Source: an uncultured Oscillospiraceae bacterium
GTDB lineage: Bacteria > Bacillota > Clostridia > Oscillospirales > Oscillospiraceae
NCBI GenBank assembly: GCA_947627735.1
Contig: CANQXG010000001.1
Location: forward strand, 1-64,000
Direction of reading: 5' to 3'
DNA length: 64,000 nucleotides
Made by a program: the position numbers and the translations under genes. The notes under the pieces were generated by a model. The model had not been told where the DNA came from and searched no databases. It saw only the letters and a list, made by a program, of their open reading frames with translations. Positions 1-7,193 of the stretch are shown one piece after another (within the stretch, counting starts at the first letter, position 1; every line of letters begins with the position of its first letter).

Positions 1-848
1 GGCCGGTTGGTGTGGCCCGCCTGGCAGAACCGGCAGCCCCGGATGCAGCCCCGGAACACCTCCAGGCTCACCCGGTCGTGGACCACCTCCGTGGAGGGCA
101 CGATGGGCCGGGTGGGGAAATAGGCGGCGTCGAAGTCCTCCACGATGCGCTTGCACACCTTCGCCGGCGCGCCGTCCTTCGGCGTGATGGATGCCACGGT
201 GCCGTCGGCGTTGTAGGCCACGTCATAGAGGCTGGGCACATACACCCCCTCTATCCCCGCCGCCCGGCGCAGGAAGGCCTCCTTCGTCCAGCCCTCCCGT
301 TTGGCCTGGCGGTAAAGCTCGATGACCTCCCGGTCCACGTCCTCGCCCTCGCCCAAAAAGCACAGGTCGATGAAATCCGCCATAGGTTCGATGTTGCAGA
401 TGCACCCGCCCCCGGCCATGACCATGTGCTCCAGGCCGGGCCGATCCTTGGCGCGCAGGGGGATGCCACCCATGGCCAGCATGTCCAGCACCGTGGTGTA
501 GGCCATCTCGTAGCCCAGGGAGAAGGCGATGATGTCGAACTTGTCCAGGTTGTCGCCGCTCTCCAGCGCCCACAGGGGGATGTGCTCCCGGCCCATGGCC
601 TGGGCCATGTCCCCCCAGGGGGCGAACACCCGCTCACACCACACCCCGGGCATGTCGTTGATGATCCCGTACAGGATCTTCACGCCCAGGTTGGACATGC
701 CGATCTCATAGGTGTCCGGGAAGCAAAAGGCGAAGCGCACGTCCACGTCCCGGACGTCCTTCACCACCTGATTGTACTCTCCGCCCACGTATCGGGCGGG
801 ACGCTGTACCTGCCGGAGCAGGGCGTCGATCTTCTCGTTCATTTCCAT
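1..848 (-). CDS. TIGR03960-type B12-binding/radical SAM protein, N-terminal part (runs off window)
   Basis: The frame opens at ATG 848 and continues without a stop to the window edge, giving about 282 residues. The first part resembles the cobalamin-binding-like fold of the TIGR03960 family: FCFPDTYEIGMSNLG near residue 40, then LESGDNLDKFDIIAFSLGYE. The window edge falls just after the radical SAM cysteines (CIRGCRFC), so the catalytic barrel is outside. Members of this family are usually neighbours of a small TIGR03936 gene and ribosomal or RNase G genes in Clostridia. The exact reaction is not known to me. The family call is good; the function is not assigned. Confidence 0.8.
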   Translation of the reverse strand, partial: MEMNEKIDALLRQVQRPARYVGGEYNQVVKDVRDVDVRFAFCFPDTYEIGMSNLGVKILYGIINDMPGVWCERVFAPWGDMAQAMGREHIPLWALESGDNLDKFDIIAFSLGYEMAYTTVLDMLAMGGIPLRAKDRPGLEHMVMAGGGCICNIEPMADFIDLCFLGEGEDVDREVIELYRQAKREGWTKEAFLRRAAGIEGVYVPSLYDVAYNADGTVASITPKDGAPAKVCKRIVEDFDAAYFPTRPIVPSTEVVHDRVSLEVFRGCIRGCRFCQAGHTNR

Positions 849-890
849 GGCGGCATTGTACCACGTCCCGGCCCGCCGCGCAAGCGCTCA

Positions 891-1451
891 TCAGCGCAGA
901 TCGGGAAAATTGGCAAGCAGCCCCATCCATATCCCCGCCGCTGCCGCCGCGGCGGAGCGGATGTATATCCCCGTGGCCAGCACGCCTAGGGCGCATGCCG
1001 TGCCCAGGATACGCAGCACCGCGTCCGCCGCGCGGCTGCTCATCACCGTTTCCAGGGCGTACTGGGCCAGCCGCCCGCCGTCCATGGGCAGCGCCGGCAG
1101 GAGGTTAAAAAGCGCCGCCAGCAGGGCGATGGCGCCGGTGTAGATCAAAAAGGGCACGTCCGTGACGAAGCACAGCGCCGCGAACAGCAGCCCCGCCACC
1201 GGCCCCGCCGCCACGATGCCCATCTCCTCCCGGGCCGACAGGGCGCCGCTGTAGTCGATCACCGGTCCCGCCGCCGTCAGGTGCACCCCCCGCACATGGG
1301 CATCCGCCAGGAACATGGCCGCCAGATGGCCCAGCTCATGGGCCAGCGCCGCCGCCCCCATGGCCGCCAGCGCGCCCGCCCCGCCCAGGAAGTATACCGC
1401 CGCCGCCAGCAGCACGAACCCCGGGCTGACGCTCAGGGCCAGTCCAGCCAT
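891..1451 (-). CDS. Site-2 protease (M50) family membrane metalloprotease
   Basis: An intramembrane zinc protease of the SpoIVFB/S2P type. The zinc motif HELGH follows the first hydrophobic segments, and NLLPALPMDGG supplies the second conserved motif with the third zinc ligand. About five hydrophobic stretches are visible in roughly 187 residues, a normal length for the small bacterial S2P class. I chose ATG 1451 because a GGAGGGGG run lies just upstream and because the preceding small gene ends at 1433, giving translational coupling. The substrate could be a sporulation or stress factor, but nothing here identifies it. A longer frame to 1508 lacks a better start. Confidence 0.8.
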   Translation of the reverse strand: MAGLALSVSPGFVLLAAAVYFLGGAGALAAMGAAALAHELGHLAAMFLADAHVRGVHLTAAGPVIDYSGALSAREEMGIVAAGPVAGLLFAALCFVTDVPFLIYTGAIALLAALFNLLPALPMDGGRLAQYALETVMSSRAADAVLRILGTACALGVLATGIYIRSAAAAAAGIWMGLLANFPDLR

Positions 1452-1603
1452 GCCGCCGCCCCCTCCGGCAGGGCCAGGGTGTCCCTGCTCACCGCCTGCT
1501 GCAGCCATGCCGCCGCTTCCTCCCCCGCCTGGGGCAGGAATATCCGCGCCGCCACCAGCGCCAGAAACAGCGCCGCCGCGGCCAGCGCCCTCCGATCGGT
1601 CAT
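1433..1603 (-). CDS. Small membrane-anchored protein coupled to the M50 protease
   Basis: A 56-residue frame starting at ATG 1603, preceded by GGGAGGGG at good spacing. One N-terminal hydrophobic segment (about residues 8-22) is followed by a short polar tail. It overlaps the start of the M50 protease by 19 bases, so the two are likely co-translated. In sporulating Firmicutes SpoIVFA precedes SpoIVFB and holds it. This product is far shorter than SpoIVFA and lacks its peptidase-like domain, so it is at most a reduced analogue. That link is inference from position only. Confidence 0.45.
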   Translation of the reverse strand: MTDRRALAAAALFLALVAARIFLPQAGEEAAAWLQQAVSRDTLALPEGAAAWLDWP

Positions 1604-1649
1604 GTCATCCCCTCCCGGTACAAGCTATGCCCGGCGCGGAATTTTATGC

Positions 1650-1678
1650 TTGCAATCTTCCAGGGAGGGTGCTATAAT
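1650..1678 (+). promoter_or_regulatory. Sigma-A-type promoter for the tRNA-Gly/tRNA-Pro unit
   Basis: TTGCAA at 1650-1655 and a perfect TATAAT at 1673-1678 are separated by exactly 17 bp. The predicted start falls 5-10 bases upstream of the tRNA-Gly acceptor stem. No other gene lies in this direction before the tRNAs. Confidence 0.75.
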
Positions 1679-1689
1679 CTTTAAGCCGT

Positions 1690-1763
1690 GCAGGTGTAGT
1701 TCAATGGCAGAACATCAGCTTCCCAAGCTGAATACGAGGGTTCGATTCCCTTCACCTGCTCCA
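1690..1763 (+). tRNA. tRNA-Gly (anticodon CCC)
   Basis: A cloverleaf can be folded by eye. The acceptor GCAGGTG pairs with CACCTGC, and the anticodon arm TCAGC-TTCCCAA-GCTGA gives anticodon CCC. The T arm contains GGTTCGATTCC, and the CCA end (1761-1763) is encoded. It reads codon GGG. Confidence 0.93.
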
Positions 1764-1956
1764 CAACGTCGAAAGTTTCCCGAAGATGTCGAAGTCCCGC
1801 AAGCGGGTCTTCTCCATCGGTCGGAAAACTTTCTCCTCTTCCCCAAAAGGCAAGCGTGCCTTTTGGGGGGCCAAAATGTCAAGGCCAAAAAACTTCCCCC
1901 TCTTCCCCACGCGACAGGCGTGCCGCGTGGGGACCCCAAGCGGGGGAATAAGGTAT
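1764..1956 (+). repeat. Tandem hairpin repeats between two tRNA genes
   Basis: Two related units of about 45 bp each read AAAACTT, a pyrimidine-rich CTCTTCC, then a 12-bp stem with a 4-nt loop. Unit A has its stem at 1841-1852/1857-1868. Unit B has its stem at 1905-1916/1921-1932, with one A-C mismatch. Several stem bases differ between the units yet pairing is kept (AAAAGG/CCTTTT against a CG-rich version), which suggests selection on structure. A third, shorter hairpin (CCCGC-AA-GCGGG) lies around 1795-1808. The elements could be tRNA-processing spacers or a dispersed REP-like family. Confidence 0.6.
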
Positions 1957-2032
1957 CGGGGTGTAGCGCAGTTGGTAGCGCGCTTGGTTCGGGACCAAGA
2001 GGCCGGGTGTTCAAGTCACCTCACTCCGACCA
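1957..2032 (+). tRNA. tRNA-Pro (anticodon CGG)
   Basis: The acceptor CGGGGTG pairs with CACTCCG (one G-T pair). The anticodon arm CTTGG-TTCGGGA-CCAAG gives anticodon CGG. The T arm contains GTTCAAGTC, and CCA is encoded at 2030-2032. It reads codon CCG and is co-transcribed with the upstream tRNA-Gly. Confidence 0.93.
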
Positions 2033-2040
2033 CAATGGGA

Positions 2041-2077
2041 AAAGACCTCTGAAAACCTCAGAGGTCTTCTTCTTTTT
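2041..2077 (+). terminator. Rho-independent terminator after tRNA-Pro
   Basis: A perfect 10-bp stem, AGACCTCTGA (2043-2052) with TCAGAGGTCT (2058-2067), has a short A-rich loop and a downstream TCTTCTTTTT run on the plus strand. Confidence 0.85.
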
Positions 2078-2145
2078 CAACTGGATCATGATATAATTAT
2101 GACAGAGGACTGCACGGTAGATCGGCGTTTGTGGGAGAGAACATC

Positions 2146-2535
2146 ATGTTATTCCATGTTTTTGACTCTCAGGAAAAGCGAAAAGAATACGGCGGCTCTG
2201 CGTTTATAGAAATACAGTTCTGCAGGCTTCCCGCCGGAGCTTCGCTCAAAGATATCGTTGCGATAGACGCAATACATCATTGGCAGAACGACTCCCTGTA
2301 TGCAGATGACGATGATACATTTTACCGGGAGTACAGCCGGATCTTCGACTGTGGGACCTATAACGACCTGAAAAGCGGCGTAGTCGATATATGCGGCATC
2401 AATTATTATGCGCCGGAATCGATCGACCCCATCATTGGAAAGATCCGCAACGAGAAACCTCTGGAGTATGAAGTCCTGGCCAACTGGCTGTATGACGCCA
2501 AAGAATATAACGGGTTCTACATTTTGGGGATTTGA
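2146..2535 (+). CDS. Orphan protein of 129 residues, no family recognised
   Basis: I do not recognise this protein. It starts at ATG 2146 after GGGAGAG; a GTG at 2131 in the same frame lacks a ribosome site. A TATAAT-like -10 lies at 2092-2097, with only a poor -35. The product is acidic and soluble-looking, with a run of four aspartates and several tyrosine/tryptophan positions. Composition is more AT-rich than neighbouring housekeeping genes. It sits in a small accessory patch beside an endonuclease-like remnant, so it may be an immunity, toxin-associated or phage-derived protein. That is a guess from context only. Confidence 0.5.
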   Translation: MLFHVFDSQEKRKEYGGSAFIEIQFCRLPAGASLKDIVAIDAIHHWQNDSLYADDDDTFYREYSRIFDCGTYNDLKSGVVDICGINYYAPESIDPIIGKIRNEKPLEYEVLANWLYDAKEYNGFYILGI

Positions 2536-2662
2536 GCAATTCCCGTACAGCCGCTTCACGAAGGGAGCCGTGGAAGCCGCCAAAGCTACCGGCGTCTGGC
2601 TATGGGACAGGGACAAACTGGCCCAGATGATCCAGACCGGGAAGCAACAATCGAACACTTGA
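2525..2662 (+). pseudogene. C-terminal remnant resembling an Mrr/NERD-type restriction endonuclease
   Basis: An open stretch overlapping the end of the orphan gene encodes ...FTKGAVEAAKATGVWLWDRD plus KL. This resembles the C-terminal helix and strand of Mrr-like restriction endonuclease domains, where an FT..A...A...G..LWD..+L pattern is common. No catalytic core (D...ExK) is present and there is no good start codon. The simplest reading is a decayed gene end left by deletion. The similarity is from memory of the motif, so confidence is low. Confidence 0.35.
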
Positions 2663-2680
2663 AAAGACAGGGCGCGGGTA

Positions 2681-2830
2681 TCAAAACTTTTCTTTGATCT
2701 CGCGCCCCTCCTTTCGGTCCTTGAACGCCTGAATCACGGCGGCGAAGTAGTCGTGCGCCCTCTGGCGTTCTATCTCGTACTCTCTCGATCTCCTCTTTGG
2801 TCTTTGGCCGTTCAAACACAGCCCTATCAC
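2681..2830 (-). other. Small charged open frame downstream of the phosphoesterase (49 codons)
   Basis: A GTG at 2830 opens a 49-codon frame directly after, and in frame with, the stop of the metallophosphoesterase gene. It has protein-like composition (REYEIERQRAHDYFAAV, then KEGREIKEKF), suggesting an amphipathic helix. It has no clear ribosome site. It could be a C-terminal extension lost by a stop mutation, a remnant, or chance. Confidence 0.2.
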
Positions 2831-2833
2831 GCT

Positions 2834-3928
2834 CTATTCGATGTCGATGACCACAAATTCCGAGATGCACCCGGTCTTGAAGGGGATGGCCCAGCCGGAC
2901 ACGCCGGAGGTGACGAGAAAGTCCGTGCTGCCCCGGCGCTGGACGCCGTAAACGCTGTCGTTGATACCCAAGGCCAGGCCGATCTGCCCCGCCGGGAAGA
3001 TGTGCCCGCCGTGGGTGTGGCCGCTGATGACCAGGTCGGCCCCGGCAGCGGCCTCGGCATCATAGTCGTTGGGCTGGTGATCCAGCATGACGATATATCT
3101 GGACGGGTCGAGCACCGCCGTCAAATCCGCGGCGTCCTCCCGGCCGAAACGGGACCGGTCCTTCCGCCCTACGATGGTGAAGCTGTCCCCCAGCGGCGCC
3201 GCCTCGTCCTCCAGCACGGTGACGCCGTTTTCCGCCAGCGCCTGCCGCAGCTCCGCCGACGAAAAGTTGCGGTAATCAAAATACCCGTCGTCGTGGTTGC
3301 CGTAGACAAAGTACACGCCGTAGGTCGTGTCCAGCTCTCCCAGGGCTTCACAGGCCCGGAGCATATCCGCCCGGTCGGTGTCGTCATCCACGAAGTCTCC
3401 CACGATCACCACCGCGTCCGGCGACTTCTCCTGCACCCGGTCCATCAGTGCGGCGAACCCCTCGCCGTCCAATGTAATGCCCAAATGGCTGTCCGACAGC
3501 GCCGCGATGCGGATGCTCTCCCCACCCAGGTCCTTGTCCGTGGTGAAGGTCCGGTCCGTTTCATATACATGGTGTGCGAAAAACCAGCCCGCCCCCAGGT
3601 ACAGCACTGTGAGCGCCAGCGCCGCCGTCCCGGCCCAATAGTGCCGGACGGGCTTCTTCAGATGGGGCTTTACGAGCAGCCACACGCCGTCGCAGACAAG
3701 CCACGCCAGCAGCAGATGGAGGAACACCACGGCCATGGCGGTGAGGTTGAACGCCAGTCCAAACAGGCCCACCAGCCCCATGGGGATCAGCGCCAGCAGC
3801 CAGGAGAGAAGTTTGTGCCGCTGTGCCAACGCCCGCAGGAAGCCGAACCGATGGGTGCGGACGACGATATACGCGCTCCCGCCGATAACCATCGCGGCGG
3901 CCAGCACAGGCATCATTCTCCAGAGCAT
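2834..3928 (-). CDS. Membrane-anchored calcineurin-like metallophosphoesterase (YkuE/YaeI-like)
   Basis: A 364-residue protein with about four N-terminal hydrophobic segments (to roughly residue 130), followed by a full metallophosphoesterase domain. Visible metal-ligand motifs in order are SDSHLG, VGDFVDD, YGNHDD and SGHTHGGH. Relatives hydrolyse phosphodiester or pyrophosphate bonds on lipid-linked substrates at the membrane. The exact substrate is not readable here. The start at ATG 3928 has AAGGAGGA five bases upstream. It appears to be a single-gene unit, with the DUF6199-like lipoprotein gene upstream on the same strand. Confidence 0.85.
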   Translation of the reverse strand: MLWRMMPVLAAAMVIGGSAYIVVRTHRFGFLRALAQRHKLLSWLLALIPMGLVGLFGLAFNLTAMAVVFLHLLLAWLVCDGVWLLVKPHLKKPVRHYWAGTAALALTVLYLGAGWFFAHHVYETDRTFTTDKDLGGESIRIAALSDSHLGITLDGEGFAALMDRVQEKSPDAVVIVGDFVDDDTDRADMLRACEALGELDTTYGVYFVYGNHDDGYFDYRNFSSAELRQALAENGVTVLEDEAAPLGDSFTIVGRKDRSRFGREDAADLTAVLDPSRYIVMLDHQPNDYDAEAAAGADLVISGHTHGGHIFPAGQIGLALGINDSVYGVQRRGSTDFLVTSGVSGWAIPFKTGCISEFVVIDIE

Positions 3929-4092
3929 GACATTCCTCCTTCTATGATCTGTGAGTTTATTCTACCCCATGCCTACCTGCGGGAGAAGTCTCCTTTGGTT
4001 CACGGGTCCACACCAAAAGTTATAACCGCGGCGGGGGCACGCCCTGCCGCTATGATCGTTTGTATACAGTTTTCCGCCTGCCAAACGGGAAG

Positions 4093-4656
4093 TTAAAGCG
4101 CTGCCACCAGGCAGATGATGCCGGCGAAGATCAGCAAAACGCCCACGGCCCGATTCACGGTCAAAGCCAGTTCCGAGGGTTCGGCATTTTTGAAATGCCA
4201 GCCATATCCCAGCATCCACGCCTTCCGGGGCGAGATGGCCGGGAACGTGCCCAATGCCAGCAGAAGGACTGCCAGCACGGGACTGGGGCCGGAACGCTCC
4301 TGCCCGGCCGACTCCAGAGATAACACATCCCACAGCACATCTCCCGGCACATAGCCCGCAGCCTCCGGGTCATAGTCGTCGCTCCATCCGCCGTGGCCAA
4401 AGCTTCCGTCCTTCGTCCAATAGTACCTGGAACCGTCCGGGTACGTGATATCCAGATCAACGGAGCTTCCGCCACTGCCGGAAACCTCAAACCGGTAGAC
4501 GACCCCGTCGCAGGTGATCGTTCCCTGTTCCTGATCCACGGTGTATGTCTTTCCGTTATAAGCGACGTCATAATGATCCGGGTCTTCTTTGTTTTGGCAG
4601 CCACATAGGGCGAGCGCAGACAATAAAACCGCGATCCAAAAACAAAAGCGTTTCAT
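4093..4656 (-). CDS. Putative lipoprotein with C-terminal DUF6199-like membrane domain
   Basis: A signal peptide with a lipobox-like ALCGC motif lies near residues 16-20. A polar extracellular part contains YNGKTYTV and VYRFEVSG strands and TYPDGSRYYW. The C-terminus has two hydrophobic helices with GYGWHFKNAEPSELAL between them, the hallmark of DUF6199-type small membrane domains. The combination suggests a cell-surface protein of unknown role. It is not obviously part of the glycan operon: 155 bp and a 35-bp palindrome separate them. Start is ATG 4656 behind GGGGAAAAG. Confidence 0.6.
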   Translation of the reverse strand: MKRFCFWIAVLLSALALCGCQNKEDPDHYDVAYNGKTYTVDQEQGTITCDGVVYRFEVSGSGGSSVDLDITYPDGSRYYWTKDGSFGHGGWSDDYDPEAAGYVPGDVLWDVLSLESAGQERSGPSPVLAVLLLALGTFPAISPRKAWMLGYGWHFKNAEPSELALTVNRAVGVLLIFAGIICLVAAL

Positions 4657-4715
4657 CAAGATCTTTTCCCCTCAAATCCCGATCGGCCCTTTTCTTTCCT
4701 GTCACGAGTATAACA

Positions 4716-4750
4716 TGTAAATTCCCCGGCTTCAAGCCGGGGAATTTACA
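4716..4750. repeat. 35-bp near-perfect palindrome at the 3' end of the glycan operon
   Basis: Arms of 17 bp (4716-4732 and 4734-4750) pair perfectly around a single central C. The core is AATTCCCCGGC with its complement. On the minus strand it follows the last glycan gene by about 60 bases, but no clean U-run follows, so a terminator role is possible rather than proven. REP-like elements and transposase-recognised hairpins have similar form. Confidence 0.6.
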
Positions 4751-4811
4751 TCAGGCGCAGATCGCGGGCACAGGCCGCCGACCGGGATATGCCTTTTACG
4801 CCTTCGCCTCT

Positions 4812-6395
4812 CTATATCTCCTGTGCCGCCCGGTCCAGCGCCGCGGCGATGGCGTCGTCCATGTCGTAGTATCGATACTCCCCCAGCCGTCCGCCGAAGA
4901 TCACCTCCGGCCGTTCCGCCGCCAGGGTCAGGTATTTCCCGTACAGCGCCATGTTCTTCTCATTCCGCACAGGCCGGCACATCATCCGCCCCGGCAGCCA
5001 CTCCTGGGGGTATTCAAAGGCTACGACCGTTTTCTTGCTCTTTTCATCCAAGAAGTGCTTGTATTCGACCACGCGGGTGCAGCCTGTGTGCTCCTCGTCG
5101 TCCTCCTTCGGGGCGGCAACGGCCCCCTCCTGATAATACTCCTGTTCCAGCTCCTCCAGCTCTATTTTTAGGCCGTCATATTCCAGATGCCCCTCGCTGT
5201 ACTCGAAGAATCCGTCTATGGCGCCGGTGTACAGCACCCTGTCCGCGATATCCGGGAACGCCGACCTCAGCATCTGCCAGCTCACGCCCGTCACCGCCGG
5301 GACGCCTTTCAGCAGCCCCTCCACGAGGCCGTTATATCCGCCCTTGGGGATGCCCTGGTGGGCCTCTCCATAGCCTCCGTCATAGGGAACGAAGGAAACG
5401 AATCGGTTAACATAATTCCACACCTCTTCGCTGTCCGTGTGGAAGATGTGCGCCCCATACTTGTGGACGGTGACGCCGTCCATGTCCTCGCAGGCCACAT
5501 TGCCGCCCAGCTGGGGGCGTTCGTCTATCACCAGGCACTTTTTGCCCCGGTCCGCCATCTCCCGGGCGAAGGTGCAGCCGTAGAGGCCGCTGCCCACGAT
5601 GAGGTAATCGTAATGCCCGCTGAGGCTGGCCCAGATGGCCTTGGCCCGGTCCAGGGTGATGGTCTTGTCCAGGTATTGCTGATAAAGGCCGCAGAGGATG
5701 GCCGTGTCCCCGCAGGCGATCTGCTCCCCATGCTCCAGCCACAGCACCTTCGTACACAGCTCCTCTACCTGGCCCAGAGAGTGGGACACCAGGATGGTCG
5801 CCGCGCCGCCGGCGATGATCTCCTTCATCTTCGCTTCGCTCTTTTTTCGGAACGCGCCGTCGCCTACGGAGAGCACCTCGTCCAATATGAGGATGTCCGG
5901 CTGGACCATGCTGGCGATGGCGAAGGCCAGGCGGCTCTTCATACCAGAGGACAGCTGCTTGAAGGGCCGGTCCTGGAAGTCCTGCAGCTCCGCAAAAGCA
6001 ATGATCTCGTCATATGTTTCGTCCATGAACTTCCGGGTATACCCCAGCATGGCCCCGCGAAGATACGCGTTTTCTTTTACGGTAAGTTCCCCGTCAAAGC
6101 CGGAAGCCAGCTCCAGCAGCGCCGCCACGTTCCCCTGGCGCGTCACCCAGCCCTCGGTGGGTTCCATGATCCCGGCCACGGCCTTCAAAAGCGTGGACTT
6201 GCCCGCGCCGTTGGAGCCGATGATGCCCAGCATCTCGCCTTTTTCCAGGGTGAAGCTCACGCGCCGGTCCGCCCAGAACTCGTTGACGTGGTAGTTGCGG
6301 GTGAGCTTGCGCATGACATATTCTTTTAAGCCGATCTCTTTGAAATCCCCGGTCAGGTACCGGATGGAAACATTGTTCACTTCCAATATGCTCAT
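4812..6395 (-). CDS. Wzt/TagH-like ABC exporter ATPase fused to an internally deleted UDP-galactopyranose mutase
   Basis: Residues 1-250 are an ABC ATPase of the polysaccharide exporter type: Walker A GSNGAGKS at 60-67, signature LSSGMKS near 148-154, Walker B ILILDE near 168-173 and a switch histidine in SHSLG. From about residue 262 the chain becomes a UDP-galactopyranose mutase with FAD motif GSGLYG, LGGNV, KYGAHIFHT and the C-terminal FGGRLGEYRYYDM. Compared with the full Glf of this cluster (25545-26639), about 98 residues are missing between WNYVNRF and the QGIP motif. This region normally forms the mobile substrate-binding helical part. The ATPase should pair with the permease 6405-7172. 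The mutase part may be inactive or a regulatory/sensing module. Confidence 0.88.
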   Translation of the reverse strand: MSILEVNNVSIRYLTGDFKEIGLKEYVMRKLTRNYHVNEFWADRRVSFTLEKGEMLGIIGSNGAGKSTLLKAVAGIMEPTEGWVTRQGNVAALLELASGFDGELTVKENAYLRGAMLGYTRKFMDETYDEIIAFAELQDFQDRPFKQLSSGMKSRLAFAIASMVQPDILILDEVLSVGDGAFRKKSEAKMKEIIAGGAATILVSHSLGQVEELCTKVLWLEHGEQIACGDTAILCGLYQQYLDKTITLDRAKAIWASLSGHYDYLIVGSGLYGCTFAREMADRGKKCLVIDERPQLGGNVACEDMDGVTVHKYGAHIFHTDSEEVWNYVNRFVSFVPYDGGYGEAHQGIPKGGYNGLVEGLLKGVPAVTGVSWQMLRSAFPDIADRVLYTGAIDGFFEYSEGHLEYDGLKIELEELEQEYYQEGAVAAPKEDDEEHTGCTRVVEYKHFLDEKSKKTVVAFEYPQEWLPGRMMCRPVRNEKNMALYGKYLTLAAERPEVIFGGRLGEYRYYDMDDAIAAALDRAAQEI

Positions 6396-6404
6396 ACGCC
6401 GGCC

Positions 6405-7172
6405 TCACACATAGTACAGGAATTTTGTGTTGTACTTCTTATACATGAAGCATCCGGCGCCCAGCGCGATGACCACGTCCGCCGCCATGAGCAGGTGGAA
6501 CCATATGGTCGGTACCGTGGCCTCGATGACGATCTTGCGGAAGTACCGGATGAACAGATACATCGGGTTGAGCAAAAACGCGCACTGCACATTATAGCTG
6601 TACCGGTCGATGGTGTAGAAGATGGCGGACAGGTACATCAGCAGCATGGTGAACACATCGTATAAATACTGGATATCCCGGAAGAAAACGAACAGCGCCG
6701 AGAGGATCATGCCGACGCCGATGTTGAAAAGAATGAGGCAGCAGATAGGATACAGAAGGCACAGGAACCTCCATGTGAACGGCAGGCCGTCAAAGGCCAC
6801 GAAGATGAAGAACACCACCAGGATCAGGCAGAAGTTGATGAGCGCCTGAATGTTACGGGAAAGCAGGAAGAGGTACTTCGGCACATTGACCTTGGTGAAG
6901 ATCCCCGCGTTGCCCATGATGGTGCTCATGCCGCCCTTGGTAGCGTCGGAGAAAAAGCTGAACACCAGGTTGCCGCAAAAGATGTAGATCATGTAGTGGG
7001 GCGTATTGCGGCCAAAGAACTTGGTGAACACCAATGTCATGACCGCCAGCTGCAGCAGGGGCGACAGGATGCTCCAGGCCATGCCCAGCACGGTCCGTTT
7101 ATATTTCTTTTTGAAGTCCCGCTTCACCAGCTCCTCGAACAGGAAGCGGTGCTGGATCAATTTTTTGAACAT
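6405..7172 (-). CDS. ABC-2 type polysaccharide export permease (Wzm/TagG-like)
   Basis: A 255-residue integral membrane protein with six predicted helices. The N-terminal motif KRDFKKKYKRTVLGMAWS is typical of O-antigen/teichoic acid exporter permeases. It should combine with the fused ATPase immediately downstream (10-bp gap) to move the undecaprenyl-linked glycan across the membrane. It follows the heptose kinase/guanylyltransferase gene by 21 bp and belongs to the long glycan operon. No Wzx flippase or Wzy polymerase was seen in the cluster, which supports an ABC-dependent route. Confidence 0.9.
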   Translation of the reverse strand: MFKKLIQHRFLFEELVKRDFKKKYKRTVLGMAWSILSPLLQLAVMTLVFTKFFGRNTPHYMIYIFCGNLVFSFFSDATKGGMSTIMGNAGIFTKVNVPKYLFLLSRNIQALINFCLILVVFFIFVAFDGLPFTWRFLCLLYPICCLILFNIGVGMILSALFVFFRDIQYLYDVFTMLLMYLSAIFYTIDRYSYNVQCAFLLNPMYLFIRYFRKIVIEATVPTIWFHLLMAADVVIALGAGCFMYKKYNTKFLYYV

Positions 7173-7193
7173 AGATCTTCTCCTGAAGGAACC

